A DNA stretch of 64,000 nucleotides. Source: Pedococcus bigeumensis. GTDB lineage: Bacteria > Actinomycetota > Actinomycetes > Actinomycetales > Dermatophilaceae. Shown here piece after piece: positions 45,617 to 55,623 of this stretch (position 1 is the stretch's first letter; every line of letters starts with the position of its first letter). Below the pieces are notes generated by a model, which was given only the letters and a program-made list of their open reading frames with translations, was not told where the DNA came from and made no database searches. Where the stretch lies: NCBI RefSeq assembly GCF_006438965.1, contig NZ_RCZM01000002.1, positions 310,001-374,000 of the forward strand. The letters are read 5' to 3'. The translations under genes were made by a program, and so were the position numbers.

Positions 45617-47350
45617 GTGACCGAGCAGATGCCCCCGGCCGACACCGAGCCCGACTCCGAGCCCAGTACCGACGCCGACGCACCCACTCCTCCGCCCGAA
45701 ACCCCCGCAGCTGCCGAAACTGAGGTTGCGGCCGCTGCTGAAGCGGAGACCGCGCCGGAACCCGAGGCCACGCCCGAGCCAGCCGCAGAGGCTGCACCGG
45801 AGCCTGAGGCAGCTCCCGAGCCAGCCGCAGAGGCTGGACCGGAGCCTGAGGCAGCTCCCGAGCCCGCCGCTGAGGCTGCACCCTCCGCGTCTGAGCCCGA
45901 GGCAGCTCCCGAGCCCGTTGCCGAGACGGCACCTGAGGCGCCCGCTGAGGCGCCCGCTGAGGCGCCCGCTGCGGCACCAGCGCCCAAGCCGGTCCCCCGA
46001 CCGGTCCCGAAGCCGAGCCCGATGCCGACGCCGGCCGCGGTGCGCAAGGTCGCGCATGCGCAGCCGGCCGCCCTGACCGTCGCTGCGCCGCCCGGGCCTC
46101 CGTCGGAGACCTTCGGTCGAGTGGGTGAGGACGGCTCGGTGTTCGTCCGGACCGCCGAGGGTGAGCGTGAGGTCGGCGCCTACCCCGGGGCCACCGCCGA
46201 CGAGGCACTGCACTACTTCGCCCGCAAGTTCGACGAGCTGTACGCCTCGGCCGACCTCCTGCACCAGCGGCTGGTCAACACCGACCTGTCCGCCAAGGAT
46301 GCCACCGAGGGCCTGGCCAAGCTGCGCGAACACTGTGCCGAGGCGAACGTCGTCGGCGACCTGGCCGGCCTGGACGCCAAGGTCACCGAGATCGAGGGCC
46401 TGGTCGCAGCGCGCAAGGCCACCGAGACGGCCGAACGCAACGCAGCGCGGGTCGCCGCCGCCGTCGAGCGTGAGGCGATCGTGGCCGAGGCCGAGAAGAT
46501 CGCCGGCCAGCCAGAGAGCAAGGTCCAGTGGAAGAGCAGCGGCGCCCGGATGCGCGAGCTGCTGGACGACTGGAAGAAGCACCAGCGCGAGGGTGCCCGT
46601 CTCGACCGTGAGACCGAGGGCGCCCTCTGGCAGCGGTTCAGCCAGGCTCGCAACGCCTTCGACAAGGCACGCCGTGTCCACTTCGCCCAGCTCGAAGGCA
46701 CCCAGGCCGAGGCCAAGGCTGCCAAGCAGGAGCTCGTCAAGGAGGCCGAGACGCTGTCGGCCAGCACCGACTGGGGTCAGACGGCCGGCGCGTTCAAGCG
46801 GCTGATGGACCGGTGGCGCCAGGCCGGACGGGCCTCACGGTCCGACGACGACGCGCTGTGGGAACGCTTCAAGGCCGCCCAGGACGCCTTCTTCGCGGCC
46901 AAGGACGAGATCGCGGCCAAGGAAGACGAGGAGTTCCGCGGCAACCTTGCTGTCAAGGAGGAGCTGCTCAAGGGCGCCCAGAACATCCTGCCCGTCAAGG
47001 ACCTCGAGACGGCCAAGGCTGCGCTGCGAGCACTCCAGGACAAGTGGGATGCGGCTGGCAAGGTGCCCCGCGGCGACGTGGACCGCATGGAGAAGGCGAT
47101 GCGGCGCCTCGAGCAGGGCGTCCGCGACGCCGATGACCAGCGGTGGAAGCAGTCCAACCCTGAGGTCGCAGCCCGTGCCCAGAGCATGGTCGACCAGCTC
47201 GAGGCGTCGGTCTCCTCGCTCAAGGACGACCTCGCCAAGGCGCAGGCGTCCGGCAACGAGAAGAAGGTCAAGGACGCGCAGGCCAAGCTCGAGGCGCAGG
47301 AGCAGTGGCTGGCGCAGGCTCGCGGCAACGTCGACGAGTTCGGCGGCTGA
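45617..47350 (+). CDS. DUF349 domain protein with Pro/Ala/Glu-rich N terminus
   Basis: A 577-residue protein. The first ~155 residues are low-complexity PEPAAEAAPEPEAAPEP-type repeats, some in exact tandem at the DNA level. The rest is helical: three or more DUF349 units (SGARMRELLDDWKK, LMDRWRQAGRA, LQDKWDAAGKVPRGD) and a coiled coil at the end. DUF349 proteins are linked by others to RNA or stress functions; role here unknown. Confidence 0.85.
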   Translation: MTEQMPPADTEPDSEPSTDADAPTPPPETPAAAETEVAAAAEAETAPEPEATPEPAAEAAPEPEAAPEPAAEAGPEPEAAPEPAAEAAPSASEPEAAPEPVAETAPEAPAEAPAEAPAAAPAPKPVPRPVPKPSPMPTPAAVRKVAHAQPAALTVAAPPGPPSETFGRVGEDGSVFVRTAEGEREVGAYPGATADEALHYFARKFDELYASADLLHQRLVNTDLSAKDATEGLAKLREHCAEANVVGDLAGLDAKVTEIEGLVAARKATETAERNAARVAAAVEREAIVAEAEKIAGQPESKVQWKSSGARMRELLDDWKKHQREGARLDRETEGALWQRFSQARNAFDKARRVHFAQLEGTQAEAKAAKQELVKEAETLSASTDWGQTAGAFKRLMDRWRQAGRASRSDDDALWERFKAAQDAFFAAKDEIAAKEDEEFRGNLAVKEELLKGAQNILPVKDLETAKAALRALQDKWDAAGKVPRGDVDRMEKAMRRLEQGVRDADDQRWKQSNPEVAARAQSMVDQLEASVSSLKDDLAKAQASGNEKKVKDAQAKLEAQEQWLAQARGNVDEFGG

Positions 47351-47386
47351 CGGACACACGGGCGACATCCGCGCAGGCCGGTTCGT

Positions 47387-47476
47387 GGCTGGGTTCGCCC
47401 GGAGGGACGTGGAGGGCATGGCGGGAGCCCGGAGCGAAGCGGAGGGCGGATGGTAGGCCCGAGGGCGAACCCAGCC
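47387..47476. terminator. Long inverted repeat between convergent genes
   Basis: GGCTGGGTTCGCCC (47387-47400) and its exact complement (47463-47476) are separated by 62 bases that are purine-rich and include GGAGCGAAGCGGA. It lies between the convergent DUF349 gene and relA and could end both transcripts. The loop is longer than in ordinary terminators. Confidence 0.55.
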
Positions 47477-47510
47477 GCGGAGCGGCTGGTGACCACGGCC
47501 CGGACTTCGG

Positions 47511-49820
47511 TTACGCCTTCGCGGCCGTGGCCTTGGTGCCGGTGATCCGGTAGACGTCGAAGACGCCGTCGATCTTGCGGACCGCCTTCATGACGTGTTC
47601 CAGGTGGCTGGGGTCACCCATCTCGAAGGTGAACTTGCTGATCGCCACCCGGTCGCGTGAGGTCTGCACCGACGCGGACAGGATGTTCACGTGCTGGTCC
47701 GACAGCACCCGTGTCACGTCGGAAAGCAGCCGATTGCGGTCCAGCGCCTCGACCTGCAGCTGCACCAGGAAGACCGACGCGGACGACGGTGCCCACTCGA
47801 CCTCGATCATCCGATCAGGTTGGGAGAGAAGGGATTCCGCATTGGTGCAGTCGGTGCGGTGCACGGAAACACCATTGCCACGGGTGATGAACCCCATGAT
47901 CGGGTCCCCCGGCACCGGGGTGCAGCAGCGAGCGAGCTTGACCCAGACGTCGGCCGTGCCGACCACGACGACACCGGGGTCGCCGGAGCGTCGCCGCATC
48001 GAGCGGGTCGGTGTGGTCGCCTCCGCGAGGTCCTCGGACGCGCCCTCCTCGCCACCCAGCGAGACCACGAGCCGGCCCACGACGTGCTGGGCGGACACGT
48101 GCCCCTCGCCCACCGCGGCATACAGGGCATCGATGTCCTGGTAGCGCAGCTCGGACGCGAGGCCGGTCAGGGTGTCGACCGTGAGCAGGCGCTGGAGCGG
48201 GAGGCCCTCCTTGCGCATGGCGCGGGCGATCGCGTCCTTGCCGGTCTCGATGGCCTCCTCGCGGCGCTCCTTGGAGAACCACTGCTTGATCTTGTTGCGG
48301 GCCCGGGGCGACTTGACGAAGGTCAGCCAGTCGCGCGAGGGGCCGGCCCCATCGGCCTTGGAGGTGAGCACCTCGACGACGTCGCCGTTCTCGAGCGTCG
48401 ACTCCAATGGCACGAGGCGTCCGTTGACGCGGCCACCGATGCAGTGGTGGCCGACCTCGGTGTGCACGGCGTAGGCGAAGTCCACCGGCGTCGCGCCGGC
48501 AGGCAGCGCCACCACTTCGCCCTTGGGCGTGAAGACGTAGACCTCACGGGCGTTGATCTCGAAGCGCAGCGAGTCGAGGAACTCCCCCGGGTCGGCAGTC
48601 TCCTTCTGCCAGTCGAGCAGCTGTCGCAGCCACGCCATGTCGTTGATGGGGCCGGTCTCGCCGTCCTTGGCACCGGGAGTCGGAGCGGTGCCGTCCTCCT
48701 TGTACTTCCAGTGGGCCGCGACGCCGTACTCCGCGCGGCGGTGCATCGTGTGGGTGCGGATCTGGATCTCTACGGCCTTGCCCTCAGGACCGATCACCGT
48801 GGTGTGCAGCGACTGGTACATGTTGAACTTCGGCATCGCGATGTAGTCCTTGAACCGCCCCGGCAGGGGGTTCCAGCGCGCATGCAGGGCACCGAGCGCG
48901 GCGTAGCAGTCTCGGACCGAGTCGACCAGTACCCGCACGGCGACGAGGTCGTAGATGTCCTCGAAGTCGCGGCCCCGCACGATCATCTTCTGGTAGACGG
49001 AGTAGTAGTGCTTCGGCCGGCCCGTCACCGTTGCCTTGATCTTGGCGCCCTTGAGGTCCTCGCTGACCTGCTCCCGGACCCCGGAGAGGAACTCCTCGCG
49101 CGCCGGTGCCCGCTCGGCCACGAGTCGCACGATCTCGTCGTAGACCTTGGGGTAGAGCGTCGCGAAGGACAGGTCCTCCAGCTCCCACTTGATGGTGTTC
49201 ATGCCGAGCCGGTGGGCCAGCGGGGCATAGATCTCGAGCGTCTCGCGGGCCTTGCGCTGGGCGGACTCGACCGAGACGTAACGCCAGGTGCGGGCGTTGT
49301 GCAGGCGGTCGGCGAGCTTGATGACCAGCACCCTGATGTCGCGCGCCATCGCCACGACCATCTTGCGAACCGTCTCGGCCTGTGCTGCGTCGCCGTAGGT
49401 CACCTTGTCGAGCTTGGTTACGCCGTCGACGAGCACCGCTACCTCGCGCCCGAAGTCCTTCTCCAGCTGCGTGAGGCTGTATGCCGTGTCCTCGACCGTG
49501 TCGTGCAGCAGCGCGGCCGCCAGCGTGGCCGGGGTCATGCCCAGCTCCGCGAGGATCGTGGTCACCGCGAGGGGGTGCGTGATGTAGGCATCACCGGACT
49601 TGCGCTGCTGGCCCCGGTGCGCCTCTTCGGCGACGACGTAGGCCCGCTCGATGACGGTCAGGTCAGCCTTGGGATGGGTGGCTCGGACGGTCTGGAGCAG
49701 CGGCTCGAGGACCGGGTTGGTCGGGCCGCCCTTGCTGCCGAACCTGGCCAGCCGGGCGCGCACACGGTTCGCCGAGGACGCACCGGTGGGCACCGGTCCG
49801 GTGACGACGTCCTCAGTCAT
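47511..49820 (-). CDS. relA: Bifunctional (p)ppGpp synthetase/hydrolase (Rel)
   Basis: A 769-residue RelA/SpoT homologue. The HD hydrolase domain is intact (LLHDTVEDT near 105). The synthetase domain carries the [18 protein letters not shown] block near 330, then the TGS domain ([22 protein letters not shown] near 440), and a C-terminal ACT domain. Both activities are expected, as in other actinobacterial Rel. Lies 9 nt after apt, with secF, secD and yajC upstream. Confidence 0.96.
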   Translation of the reverse strand: MTEDVVTGPVPTGASSANRVRARLARFGSKGGPTNPVLEPLLQTVRATHPKADLTVIERAYVVAEEAHRGQQRKSGDAYITHPLAVTTILAELGMTPATLAAALLHDTVEDTAYSLTQLEKDFGREVAVLVDGVTKLDKVTYGDAAQAETVRKMVVAMARDIRVLVIKLADRLHNARTWRYVSVESAQRKARETLEIYAPLAHRLGMNTIKWELEDLSFATLYPKVYDEIVRLVAERAPAREEFLSGVREQVSEDLKGAKIKATVTGRPKHYYSVYQKMIVRGRDFEDIYDLVAVRVLVDSVRDCYAALGALHARWNPLPGRFKDYIAMPKFNMYQSLHTTVIGPEGKAVEIQIRTHTMHRRAEYGVAAHWKYKEDGTAPTPGAKDGETGPINDMAWLRQLLDWQKETADPGEFLDSLRFEINAREVYVFTPKGEVVALPAGATPVDFAYAVHTEVGHHCIGGRVNGRLVPLESTLENGDVVEVLTSKADGAGPSRDWLTFVKSPRARNKIKQWFSKERREEAIETGKDAIARAMRKEGLPLQRLLTVDTLTGLASELRYQDIDALYAAVGEGHVSAQHVVGRLVVSLGGEEGASEDLAEATTPTRSMRRRSGDPGVVVVGTADVWVKLARCCTPVPGDPIMGFITRGNGVSVHRTDCTNAESLLSQPDRMIEVEWAPSSASVFLVQLQVEALDRNRLLSDVTRVLSDQHVNILSASVQTSRDRVAISKFTFEMGDPSHLEHVMKAVRKIDGVFDVYRITGTKATAAKA

Positions 49821-49829
49821 GTCGGAAGC

Positions 49830-50360
49830 CTACGTGACCACCACGGTCGCGTGGATCTCGCGCCCGACCAAGCGGTCTCGACCCGGGAGGAAGGCCAGCT
49901 CGACCAGGGTTTCGAAGGCGACTACGGTTGCGCCGGCCTCGTCCAACAGCCGGCAGGCGGCCTCCGCGGTGCCACCGGTCGCGAGCACGTCGTCCACGAC
50001 GAGAACCCTCTCCCCGCCGACGAACGCGTCCTGGTGGATCTCGATGGTGGCCGTGCCGTACTCGAGGTCGTAGGTCAGGCCCCTCACCTCGCCGGGGAGC
50101 TTGCCTGCCTTGCGGATCGGCACGAAGCCGATTCCGAGCTCGTGGGCCAGGGCCGCCCCGAAGATGAAGCCCCGAGCCTCGATGCCGACGATGACGTCGA
50201 CGGTCCCCCGGCGCCGGTCCGCCATGTCGCGGATGACGTCGCCGAAGACCGCCGGGTCAGCCAGGACGGGCGTGACGTCCTTGAACAGGATCCCCGGGCT
50301 CGGGAAGTCCTGGATGTCCCGGAGCCGCGAGCTGACCCGGTCGGCGAGCGTGGCGCTCAC
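49830..50360 (-). CDS. apt: Adenine phosphoribosyltransferase
   Basis: A 176-residue enzyme that salvages adenine to AMP with PRPP. Motifs: FPSPGILFKDVTPVL near residue 19, EARGFIFGAALA near 62 and the PRPP loop VLVVDDVLATGGT near 122. Length is normal. It precedes relA, as in most actinobacteria. Confidence 0.95.
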   Translation of the reverse strand: MSATLADRVSSRLRDIQDFPSPGILFKDVTPVLADPAVFGDVIRDMADRRRGTVDVIVGIEARGFIFGAALAHELGIGFVPIRKAGKLPGEVRGLTYDLEYGTATIEIHQDAFVGGERVLVVDDVLATGGTAEAACRLLDEAGATVVAFETLVELAFLPGRDRLVGREIHATVVVT

Positions 50361-50388
50361 CGGCCGGCCTCACTGCACCGGGAAGGAC

Positions 50389-51564
50389 TCATCGACGTGA
50401 CTTCGGGGGACGCTTGGGCTGGTTGCGCGGGCCACTCGTCGCGTACTTGTGCGTCTCGCGGACGACGCCACCAGAGCGTGCGGTCGCGGAGACGGACTCA
50501 CGGTCGGAGCCGGCAGCTGCAAGCTCCTCGGCGTCCGGCTCGTGCGGGACCGGGGCGGCGTCGGAGGACGACACGACCCCGCCGTGGCGGGACTGGTAGC
50601 GGGTGGCCTTCTTCTCCAGGTCGGCGACCGCGGGCTCCTTCAGGCGCAGGTGCACCAGCAGGGGCGTCGCGATGAAGATCGAGGAGTAGGCGCCGACGGC
50701 GATTCCGACGAACAGGGCCAGAGCCAGGTCGAGCAGCGTTCCCGGGCCGAGGTAGAGGAAGCCGATGACGAGAATCGAGGCGATCGGCAGGAGAGCGACG
50801 ATCGTCGTGTTGATCGACCGCACCAGGGTCTGGTTCACCGCAAGGTTTGCCGCCTGGGAGTAGGTCATCCGGCCGTTGCCCAGGGCCTCGTTCGTGTTCT
50901 CGCGCACCTTGTCGAAGACGACGACGGTGTCATAGAGCGAGTATCCGAGGATCGTCAGGAAGCCGATCATGGTCGCCGGCGAGACCTCGAACCCGGCAAG
51001 GGCATAGACACCCACGGTGATGAAGAGGTCGTGCAGCAGCGCGACGAGGCCGGCGACGGCCATCTTCCAGGTGCGGAAGTAGATGGCCATGACCAACGAC
51101 ACGAGGGCAAGGAAGACCGCAAGGGCCTTGAGCGCCTGCTGGCTGACCGACGCACCCCACGAGGGACCGACGAACGACGCGGACACGTCGTTCGTACTGG
51201 TCTTGAACTCGCCGGCGAGGGCGGACTGCACCGAGCGGATCTCGTCCTCGTTCAGCTTCTCGGTCTGCACCCGGATGGTGCTCGTGCCGACCTTGGTCAC
51301 CTCAGCCGCGCCCGCGGTGGGGATGGTCCCCACCGCGTCCTTGGCTCGGGACTCGTAGTTGGTCGAGTTGGTGACTGACGACACCCGGAACTCCGAGCCC
51401 CCGCGGAACTCGAGGCTGAGGTTGAGCCCGTGCCAGACCAGACCGATGATCGCGATGGCGCAGAACACGCCGGAAAGGGCGTACCAGCGCTTGTAGCGAC
51501 CGACGAAGTCGATCGACCGCTTGCCGGTGTAGAGGTCGTTGCCCAGTGCGGCGAAGTTGATCAC
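50389..51564 (-). CDS. secF: Protein translocase subunit SecF
   Basis: About 391 residues with six membrane segments. Conserved LSLEFRGGSEFRV near 55, GYSLYDTVVVFDKVRENT and the last-segment VGIAVGAYSSIFIATPLL. The C-terminal ~70 residues are charged. With SecD it aids export via proton-motive force. GTG 51564 overlaps the secD stop as GTGA; a longer frame was rejected. Confidence 0.95.
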   Translation of the reverse strand: MINFAALGNDLYTGKRSIDFVGRYKRWYALSGVFCAIAIIGLVWHGLNLSLEFRGGSEFRVSSVTNSTNYESRAKDAVGTIPTAGAAEVTKVGTSTIRVQTEKLNEDEIRSVQSALAGEFKTSTNDVSASFVGPSWGASVSQQALKALAVFLALVSLVMAIYFRTWKMAVAGLVALLHDLFITVGVYALAGFEVSPATMIGFLTILGYSLYDTVVVFDKVRENTNEALGNGRMTYSQAANLAVNQTLVRSINTTIVALLPIASILVIGFLYLGPGTLLDLALALFVGIAVGAYSSIFIATPLLVHLRLKEPAVADLEKKATRYQSRHGGVVSSSDAAPVPHEPDAEELAAAGSDRESVSATARSGGVVRETHKYATSGPRNQPKRPPKSRR

Positions 51565-53360
51565 AGTGCGCTCCCATCGCTCACGGCTGAGGCAGTTTTC
51601 GGCATCGCGACCCGTCCACGCCCGGCATACCTGGCCTTGTGGGCCTTGGCCCCGAGTCGCTCCGGGTCGAGACCGGACCACTTGTGCCCGCCGCCGAAGA
51701 ACTTGGTACCGGACAGGATCGCCACGAGCGGGTGGGTGAACAGCACCACGACGAGCAGGTCGATCAGGGTCGTGAGCCCGAGGGTGAAGGCGAAGCCGCG
51801 CACGTTCGAGGACGCCAGCAGGTAGAGCACGAAGGCGGCGAGGAAGTTCACGCCGTCAGCGGCGAAGATGGTCCGTCGAGCCCGTCGCCAACCCGTGTCG
51901 ACGGCGGCGCGCAGCGGCCGTCCCTCACGGACCTCGTCGCGGATGCGTTCGAAGTAGACGATGAACGAGTCGGCGGTGACACCGATGGCCACGATCAGAC
52001 CGGTCACGCCGGCCATGTCGAGCCGGAAGTTGTGCGACCACCCGAGGAGCGCGATCGCGACGTACGTCAGCCCGGCGGCGATGACGATGGACAGCACCGT
52101 CACGAGGCCGAGCGCCCGGTACTGCGCGAGCGAGTAGAGGAAGACGAGTGCGAAGCCGATGATGCCGGCGATCAGGCCCATCCTGAGCTGCTCGCTGCCC
52201 AGGGTCGGGCTGATCTGGTCACGGGTCTGCAGCGTGAAGGACAGCGGCAGCGCTCCGAACTTGAGCTGGTTGGCCAGGTCGCGCGCCGAGTCGATGGTGA
52301 ACTGGCCGGTGATGCTGGCCTGCCCGTCGAGGATGGCAGCCTGCGCGACGGGCGCAGTCAGCACCTTCGAGTCGAGCGTGACGGCGAACCGGTTGCGCGG
52401 GTCCGGCAGGTTGACCAGGCGCTTGGTGACGGTGCCGAAGTCCTTGGTGCCGCTGCTGTTGAAGGACAGCCGGATCTCGACCTGCGAGGACGGCTGGCCG
52501 TTCGACAGCGGGACGTAGCCCGCCACGGCGTCCTTGATCTGGTCGCCGCGGACCTCGACCGGGCCGAGGATGAACTTCTCGGCGCCGTCGTCGGTGCAGG
52601 TGACCAGCGGCTGGTCCTGGATGTCCTCGAGGCCGTCGAGGACGCCCGGCTTGGAGCAGTCGAGCTCCTGAAACTGCTTGGCGAGGGCGTCGGTGACGTA
52701 GGCGAGGTCGCTCCCGTCAACCGGCTTGGTCGCCGGTGTCGTGGGCGTTACGGCTCCGGTGGTCGCCGTCGCGCCGGGGGTTGCCGTCGCGCCGGGGGTC
52801 GGTTCGGTGGTGCCCTTGACGAACGCTCCGGGCAGACCGGACTTGGCCGTCGTGGCAGTGCCGGTGGCGGTCGGGATCTCGCTGCCGGGCGTGGCCGTGC
52901 CGGTGGCGGTTCCCGTTCCGGTCGCGGTCCCGCTGGGGGTGGTCGTCGGTGCGGGCTGGTTCGTCCCCGGCGCCGCAGCGAGCACCGGGCGGAACCGCAT
53001 CTGCGACGACTTGCGGATGGCGTCCTCGGTGGCCTTGTCGGGCGTGCCCGGCATGCTCACGACGATGTCCTGGCTGTTGCGCGTGGTCACCTCGGCGCCG
53101 GCGACACCGTTGGCGTCGACGCGCTGCACGATGATGTCGCGCGCCTGGGTCAGCTGCTCGTTGGTGACCTTCGCGTTGCCGATGAGGACCGGCTTCAGCA
53201 CGATCTGGGTGCCGCCCTCGAGGTCCAGACCGAGCTTGGGCTGCCACTGCGCGTCACCCCAGGTGCTGACTGCGAAGAGGAGGCCGTAGAGGCCGAGGGT
53301 GACGGCCGCCAGCGCTGACAGGATCTTCAGCGGCTTGCGGTTGTGCGGGTTGATTGCCAC
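51561..53360 (-). CDS. secD: Protein translocase subunit SecD
   Basis: A 599-residue protein with six membrane segments. LGLDLEGGTQIVLKP near 43 is the D1 motif; LGWSHNFRLDMAGVTGLIVAIGVTADSFIVYFERI is the D4-D5 region in short pieces. A Thr/Pro/Gly/Ala-rich insert of about 70 residues (roughly 145-215) lies in the periplasmic domain, unlike most SecD proteins. Coding strand repeats there are prone to change. Confidence 0.95.
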   Translation of the reverse strand: MAINPHNRKPLKILSALAAVTLGLYGLLFAVSTWGDAQWQPKLGLDLEGGTQIVLKPVLIGNAKVTNEQLTQARDIIVQRVDANGVAGAEVTTRNSQDIVVSMPGTPDKATEDAIRKSSQMRFRPVLAAAPGTNQPAPTTTPSGTATGTGTATGTATPGSEIPTATGTATTAKSGLPGAFVKGTTEPTPGATATPGATATTGAVTPTTPATKPVDGSDLAYVTDALAKQFQELDCSKPGVLDGLEDIQDQPLVTCTDDGAEKFILGPVEVRGDQIKDAVAGYVPLSNGQPSSQVEIRLSFNSSGTKDFGTVTKRLVNLPDPRNRFAVTLDSKVLTAPVAQAAILDGQASITGQFTIDSARDLANQLKFGALPLSFTLQTRDQISPTLGSEQLRMGLIAGIIGFALVFLYSLAQYRALGLVTVLSIVIAAGLTYVAIALLGWSHNFRLDMAGVTGLIVAIGVTADSFIVYFERIRDEVREGRPLRAAVDTGWRRARRTIFAADGVNFLAAFVLYLLASSNVRGFAFTLGLTTLIDLLVVVLFTHPLVAILSGTKFFGGGHKWSGLDPERLGAKAHKARYAGRGRVAMPKTASAVSDGSAL

Positions 53361-53372
53361 GTGCGGGGACCT

Positions 53373-53711
53373 CTACTCGGTGGTGCTGGGTGCGGCCGGG
53401 CCGGTGGACACCGTCTTGGTGCCAATGGCTCGCCGGTCGAAGCGGACGGTGACCCCGGGGCTGATCTCCAGGGTGGCGGTGCTGTCGTCGAGCGACTTGA
53501 TCGTGCCGTAGAGGCCCGACGTGGTGGTGACCTCGTCACCGACAGACAGGGTGGCCTGCAGAGACTGGACCTCGCGCTGACGACGACGCTGGCTGAACAC
53601 CATGAACAGGATGAGCAGCACGGGCAGCGCGAAGATCAGCAGGCTGGCCACGGGCGAGCCGCCGCCAGAAGCCGTGACCGCCGTCAGCGTGGCCGGCATG
53701 CCTAACGTCAT
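53373..53711 (-). CDS. yajC: Preprotein translocase accessory subunit YajC
   Basis: A 112-residue protein: one membrane segment (LLIFALPVLLILFMVFSQRRRQ), then a small domain with LSVGDEVTTTSGLYGTI. It associates with SecDF. ATG 53711 was chosen; the open frame extends upstream without conservation. It starts the yajC-secD-secF unit. Confidence 0.92.
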   Translation of the reverse strand: MTLGMPATLTAVTASGGGSPVASLLIFALPVLLILFMVFSQRRRQREVQSLQATLSVGDEVTTTSGLYGTIKSLDDSTATLEISPGVTVRFDRRAIGTKTVSTGPAAPSTTE

Positions 53712-53816
53712 GGAGCAGTCCCTTCGGGTTGGGGCAGACTTTGTGCGGCGCCACGCAGTCGGGCACGCGCAAGTCCCCGACTCCAGCCGGGGGACCGCCC
53801 GAGTGTAGGTGACGCA

Positions 53817-53893
53817 CGGCATACCGACCAACGTGCCCCACCGTGGCTGCGTTCCAATTATGACCTTTGCGGTCACCAGCCTTGGGTATGCCG
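53817..53893 (-). promoter_or_regulatory. Spacer between ruvB and yajC with inverted octamers and a -10
   Basis: CGGCATAC (53817-53824) and GTATGCCG (53886-53893) form a 9-bp inverted pair around a 60-nt loop. Inside, CATAAT at 53857-53862 read on the minus strand is the best -10 for yajC, without a convincing -35. The pair may end ruvB transcription; the remaining spacer 53712-53913 shows nothing else. Confidence 0.45.
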
Positions 53894-53913
53894 GTGGCCC
53901 ACCTTCGAGCGGG

Positions 53914-55017
53914 TCAGGCGCCGAAGCGGCCCTCGCCGGTGTCGAGCGGGAGGCTGGGCTGGGCCGTGTAGCCCTGCGGGGGCGTCAGGCCGAGGTGCTG
54001 CCACGCCAGAGGAGTTGCGGCTCGACCGCGGGGCGTGCGGGTGATGAACCCCTCGCGGACGAGGAACGGCTCGGCGACGGTCTCGACGGTGTCGGCCTCC
54101 TCCCCCACGGCGACGGCCAGCGTCGACAGGCCCACGGGTCCCCCGCCGAAGCGCCGGCAGAGCGAGTCGAGGACGGCCCGGTCGAGGCGGTCGAGACCTC
54201 GGTCGTCGACGTCGAAGAGCGCCAGCGCGGCATGCGCGGCCTCTTCGTCGACGACCTGCCGACCGTGCACCTGGGCCCAGTCGCGGACCCGACGCAGCAG
54301 CCGGTTGGCGACCCGGGGTGTGCCACGGGACCGCCGGGCGATCTCGGTGATGCCGTCGGTGTCGGCCGAGACCTCCAGCAGCCGCGCGGACCGCTCGAGG
54401 ATGGTGACCAGCTCGTCGGGGGCATAGAAGTCGAGGTGTCCGGTGAAGCCGAACCGGTCACGCAGCGGTGCGGGCAGCAGCCCCGCCCGGGTGGTGGCAC
54501 CCACCACGGTGAAGGCCGGCAGCTCGAGCGGGATGGCGGTGGCACCCGGGCCCTTGCCGACGATGACGTCGACCCGGAAGTCCTCCATCGCGAGGTAGAG
54601 CATCTCCTCGGCCGAGCGAGACATCCGGTGGATCTCGTCGAGGAACAGGACCTCGCCCTCCATCAGGGAGGAGAGCACCGCGGCCAGGTCACCCGCGTGC
54701 TGGATGGCGGGTCCGCTGGTGATCCGGATCGGGCGTTCCAGCTCGGTGCCGATGAGCATGGCCAGGGTGGTCTTGCCCAGCCCGGGGGGCCCGGAGAGCA
54801 GCACGTGGTCGGGCGGCGTGCCGCGTCGCTTGGCCGCCTCGAGCACCAACGACAGCTGGTCGCACACTCGGGTCTGGCCGGTGAACTCGCTGAGCCGACG
54901 GGGGCGCAGGGCCGCCTCGACCGTGCGCTCGTCCGCGTCGCTCCCGGTGTCGACCACCCGTGCCGTCGCGTCGATCGAGGAGTCCTCGAACATCTCCGAG
55001 GAGAAGCCGTCAGCCAT
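53914..55017 (-). CDS. ruvB: Holliday junction branch migration helicase RuvB
   Basis: A 367-residue AAA+ ATPase. Walker [13 protein letters not shown] near 75, Walker [10 protein letters not shown] near 122, sensor [17 protein letters not shown] and a winged helix at the C terminus. It drives branch migration with RuvA. Lies 3 nt after ruvA. Length is normal. Confidence 0.96.
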   Translation of the reverse strand: MADGFSSEMFEDSSIDATARVVDTGSDADERTVEAALRPRRLSEFTGQTRVCDQLSLVLEAAKRRGTPPDHVLLSGPPGLGKTTLAMLIGTELERPIRITSGPAIQHAGDLAAVLSSLMEGEVLFLDEIHRMSRSAEEMLYLAMEDFRVDVIVGKGPGATAIPLELPAFTVVGATTRAGLLPAPLRDRFGFTGHLDFYAPDELVTILERSARLLEVSADTDGITEIARRSRGTPRVANRLLRRVRDWAQVHGRQVVDEEAAHAALALFDVDDRGLDRLDRAVLDSLCRRFGGGPVGLSTLAVAVGEEADTVETVAEPFLVREGFITRTPRGRAATPLAWQHLGLTPPQGYTAQPSLPLDTGEGRFGA

Positions 55018-55020
55018 GGC

Positions 55021-55623
55021 CTAGCGCCCCAGCTCGCGCAGGGCCGCGCGGAGCATCGCCGAGACGTCGGCACCCGCGGGCGCGGCGTCGGCCGCCTTCG
55101 AGACCGCATCGTCGGCCTGCTTGGCGGAGTAGCCGAGCCCGACGAGCGCCTCGGCCACCTGGTCGCGCCAGGCGGTGGCACCCACAGGGGGAACCGCGGT
55201 CGTCGCACCCGCGGCACCGAACGGCATACCGAGCTTGTCGCGCAGCTCGAGGACGATGCGCTCGGCGCCCTTCTTGCCGATGCCGGGCACCTTGGTCAGG
55301 GTGGCGAGGTCGGCGCTCGTCACGGCGGCGCGCAGCCGGTCGGGAGCCAGCACCGAGAGCATCGCGAGGGCGATGCGGGGACCCACGCCGGAGACGGTCT
55401 GCACCTGTTCGAAGATGTCACGCTCGTCGTCGGTCGTGAAGGCATAGAGCGTCAGCGAGTCCTCGCGGACGACCAGGGTGGTCGCGAGCAGGGCTTCCTG
55501 TCCGAGGTGCAGGGCGGACGCGGTGGCCGGTGTGGTGTGCAGCAGCATGCCGACTCCCCCGACCTCGATGACCACCCGGTCGAGGCCGAGGTGACGCACC
55601 GGACCGCGCACCGAGGCGATCAT
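55021..55623 (-). CDS. ruvA: Holliday junction DNA helicase subunit RuvA
   Basis: A 200-residue protein: OB-fold N terminus (MIASVRGPVRHLG), two helix-hairpin-helix motifs (TVSGVGPRIALAMLS and KVPGIGKKGAERIVLELRD), and a C-terminal domain ending VSAMLRAALRELGR that binds RuvB. ATG 55623 overlaps the ruvC stop. Confidence 0.95.
   Translation of the reverse strand: MIASVRGPVRHLGLDRVVIEVGGVGMLLHTTPATASALHLGQEALLATTLVVREDSLTLYAFTTDDERDIFEQVQTVSGVGPRIALAMLSVLAPDRLRAAVTSADLATLTKVPGIGKKGAERIVLELRDKLGMPFGAAGATTAVPPVGATAWRDQVAEALVGLGYSAKQADDAVSKAADAAPAGADVSAMLRAALRELGR

Noticed and set aside
47691-50675. A 994-codon open frame on the plus strand
   Set aside because: Antisense to relA, apt and secF, all clearly real; composition is that of a complement frame.
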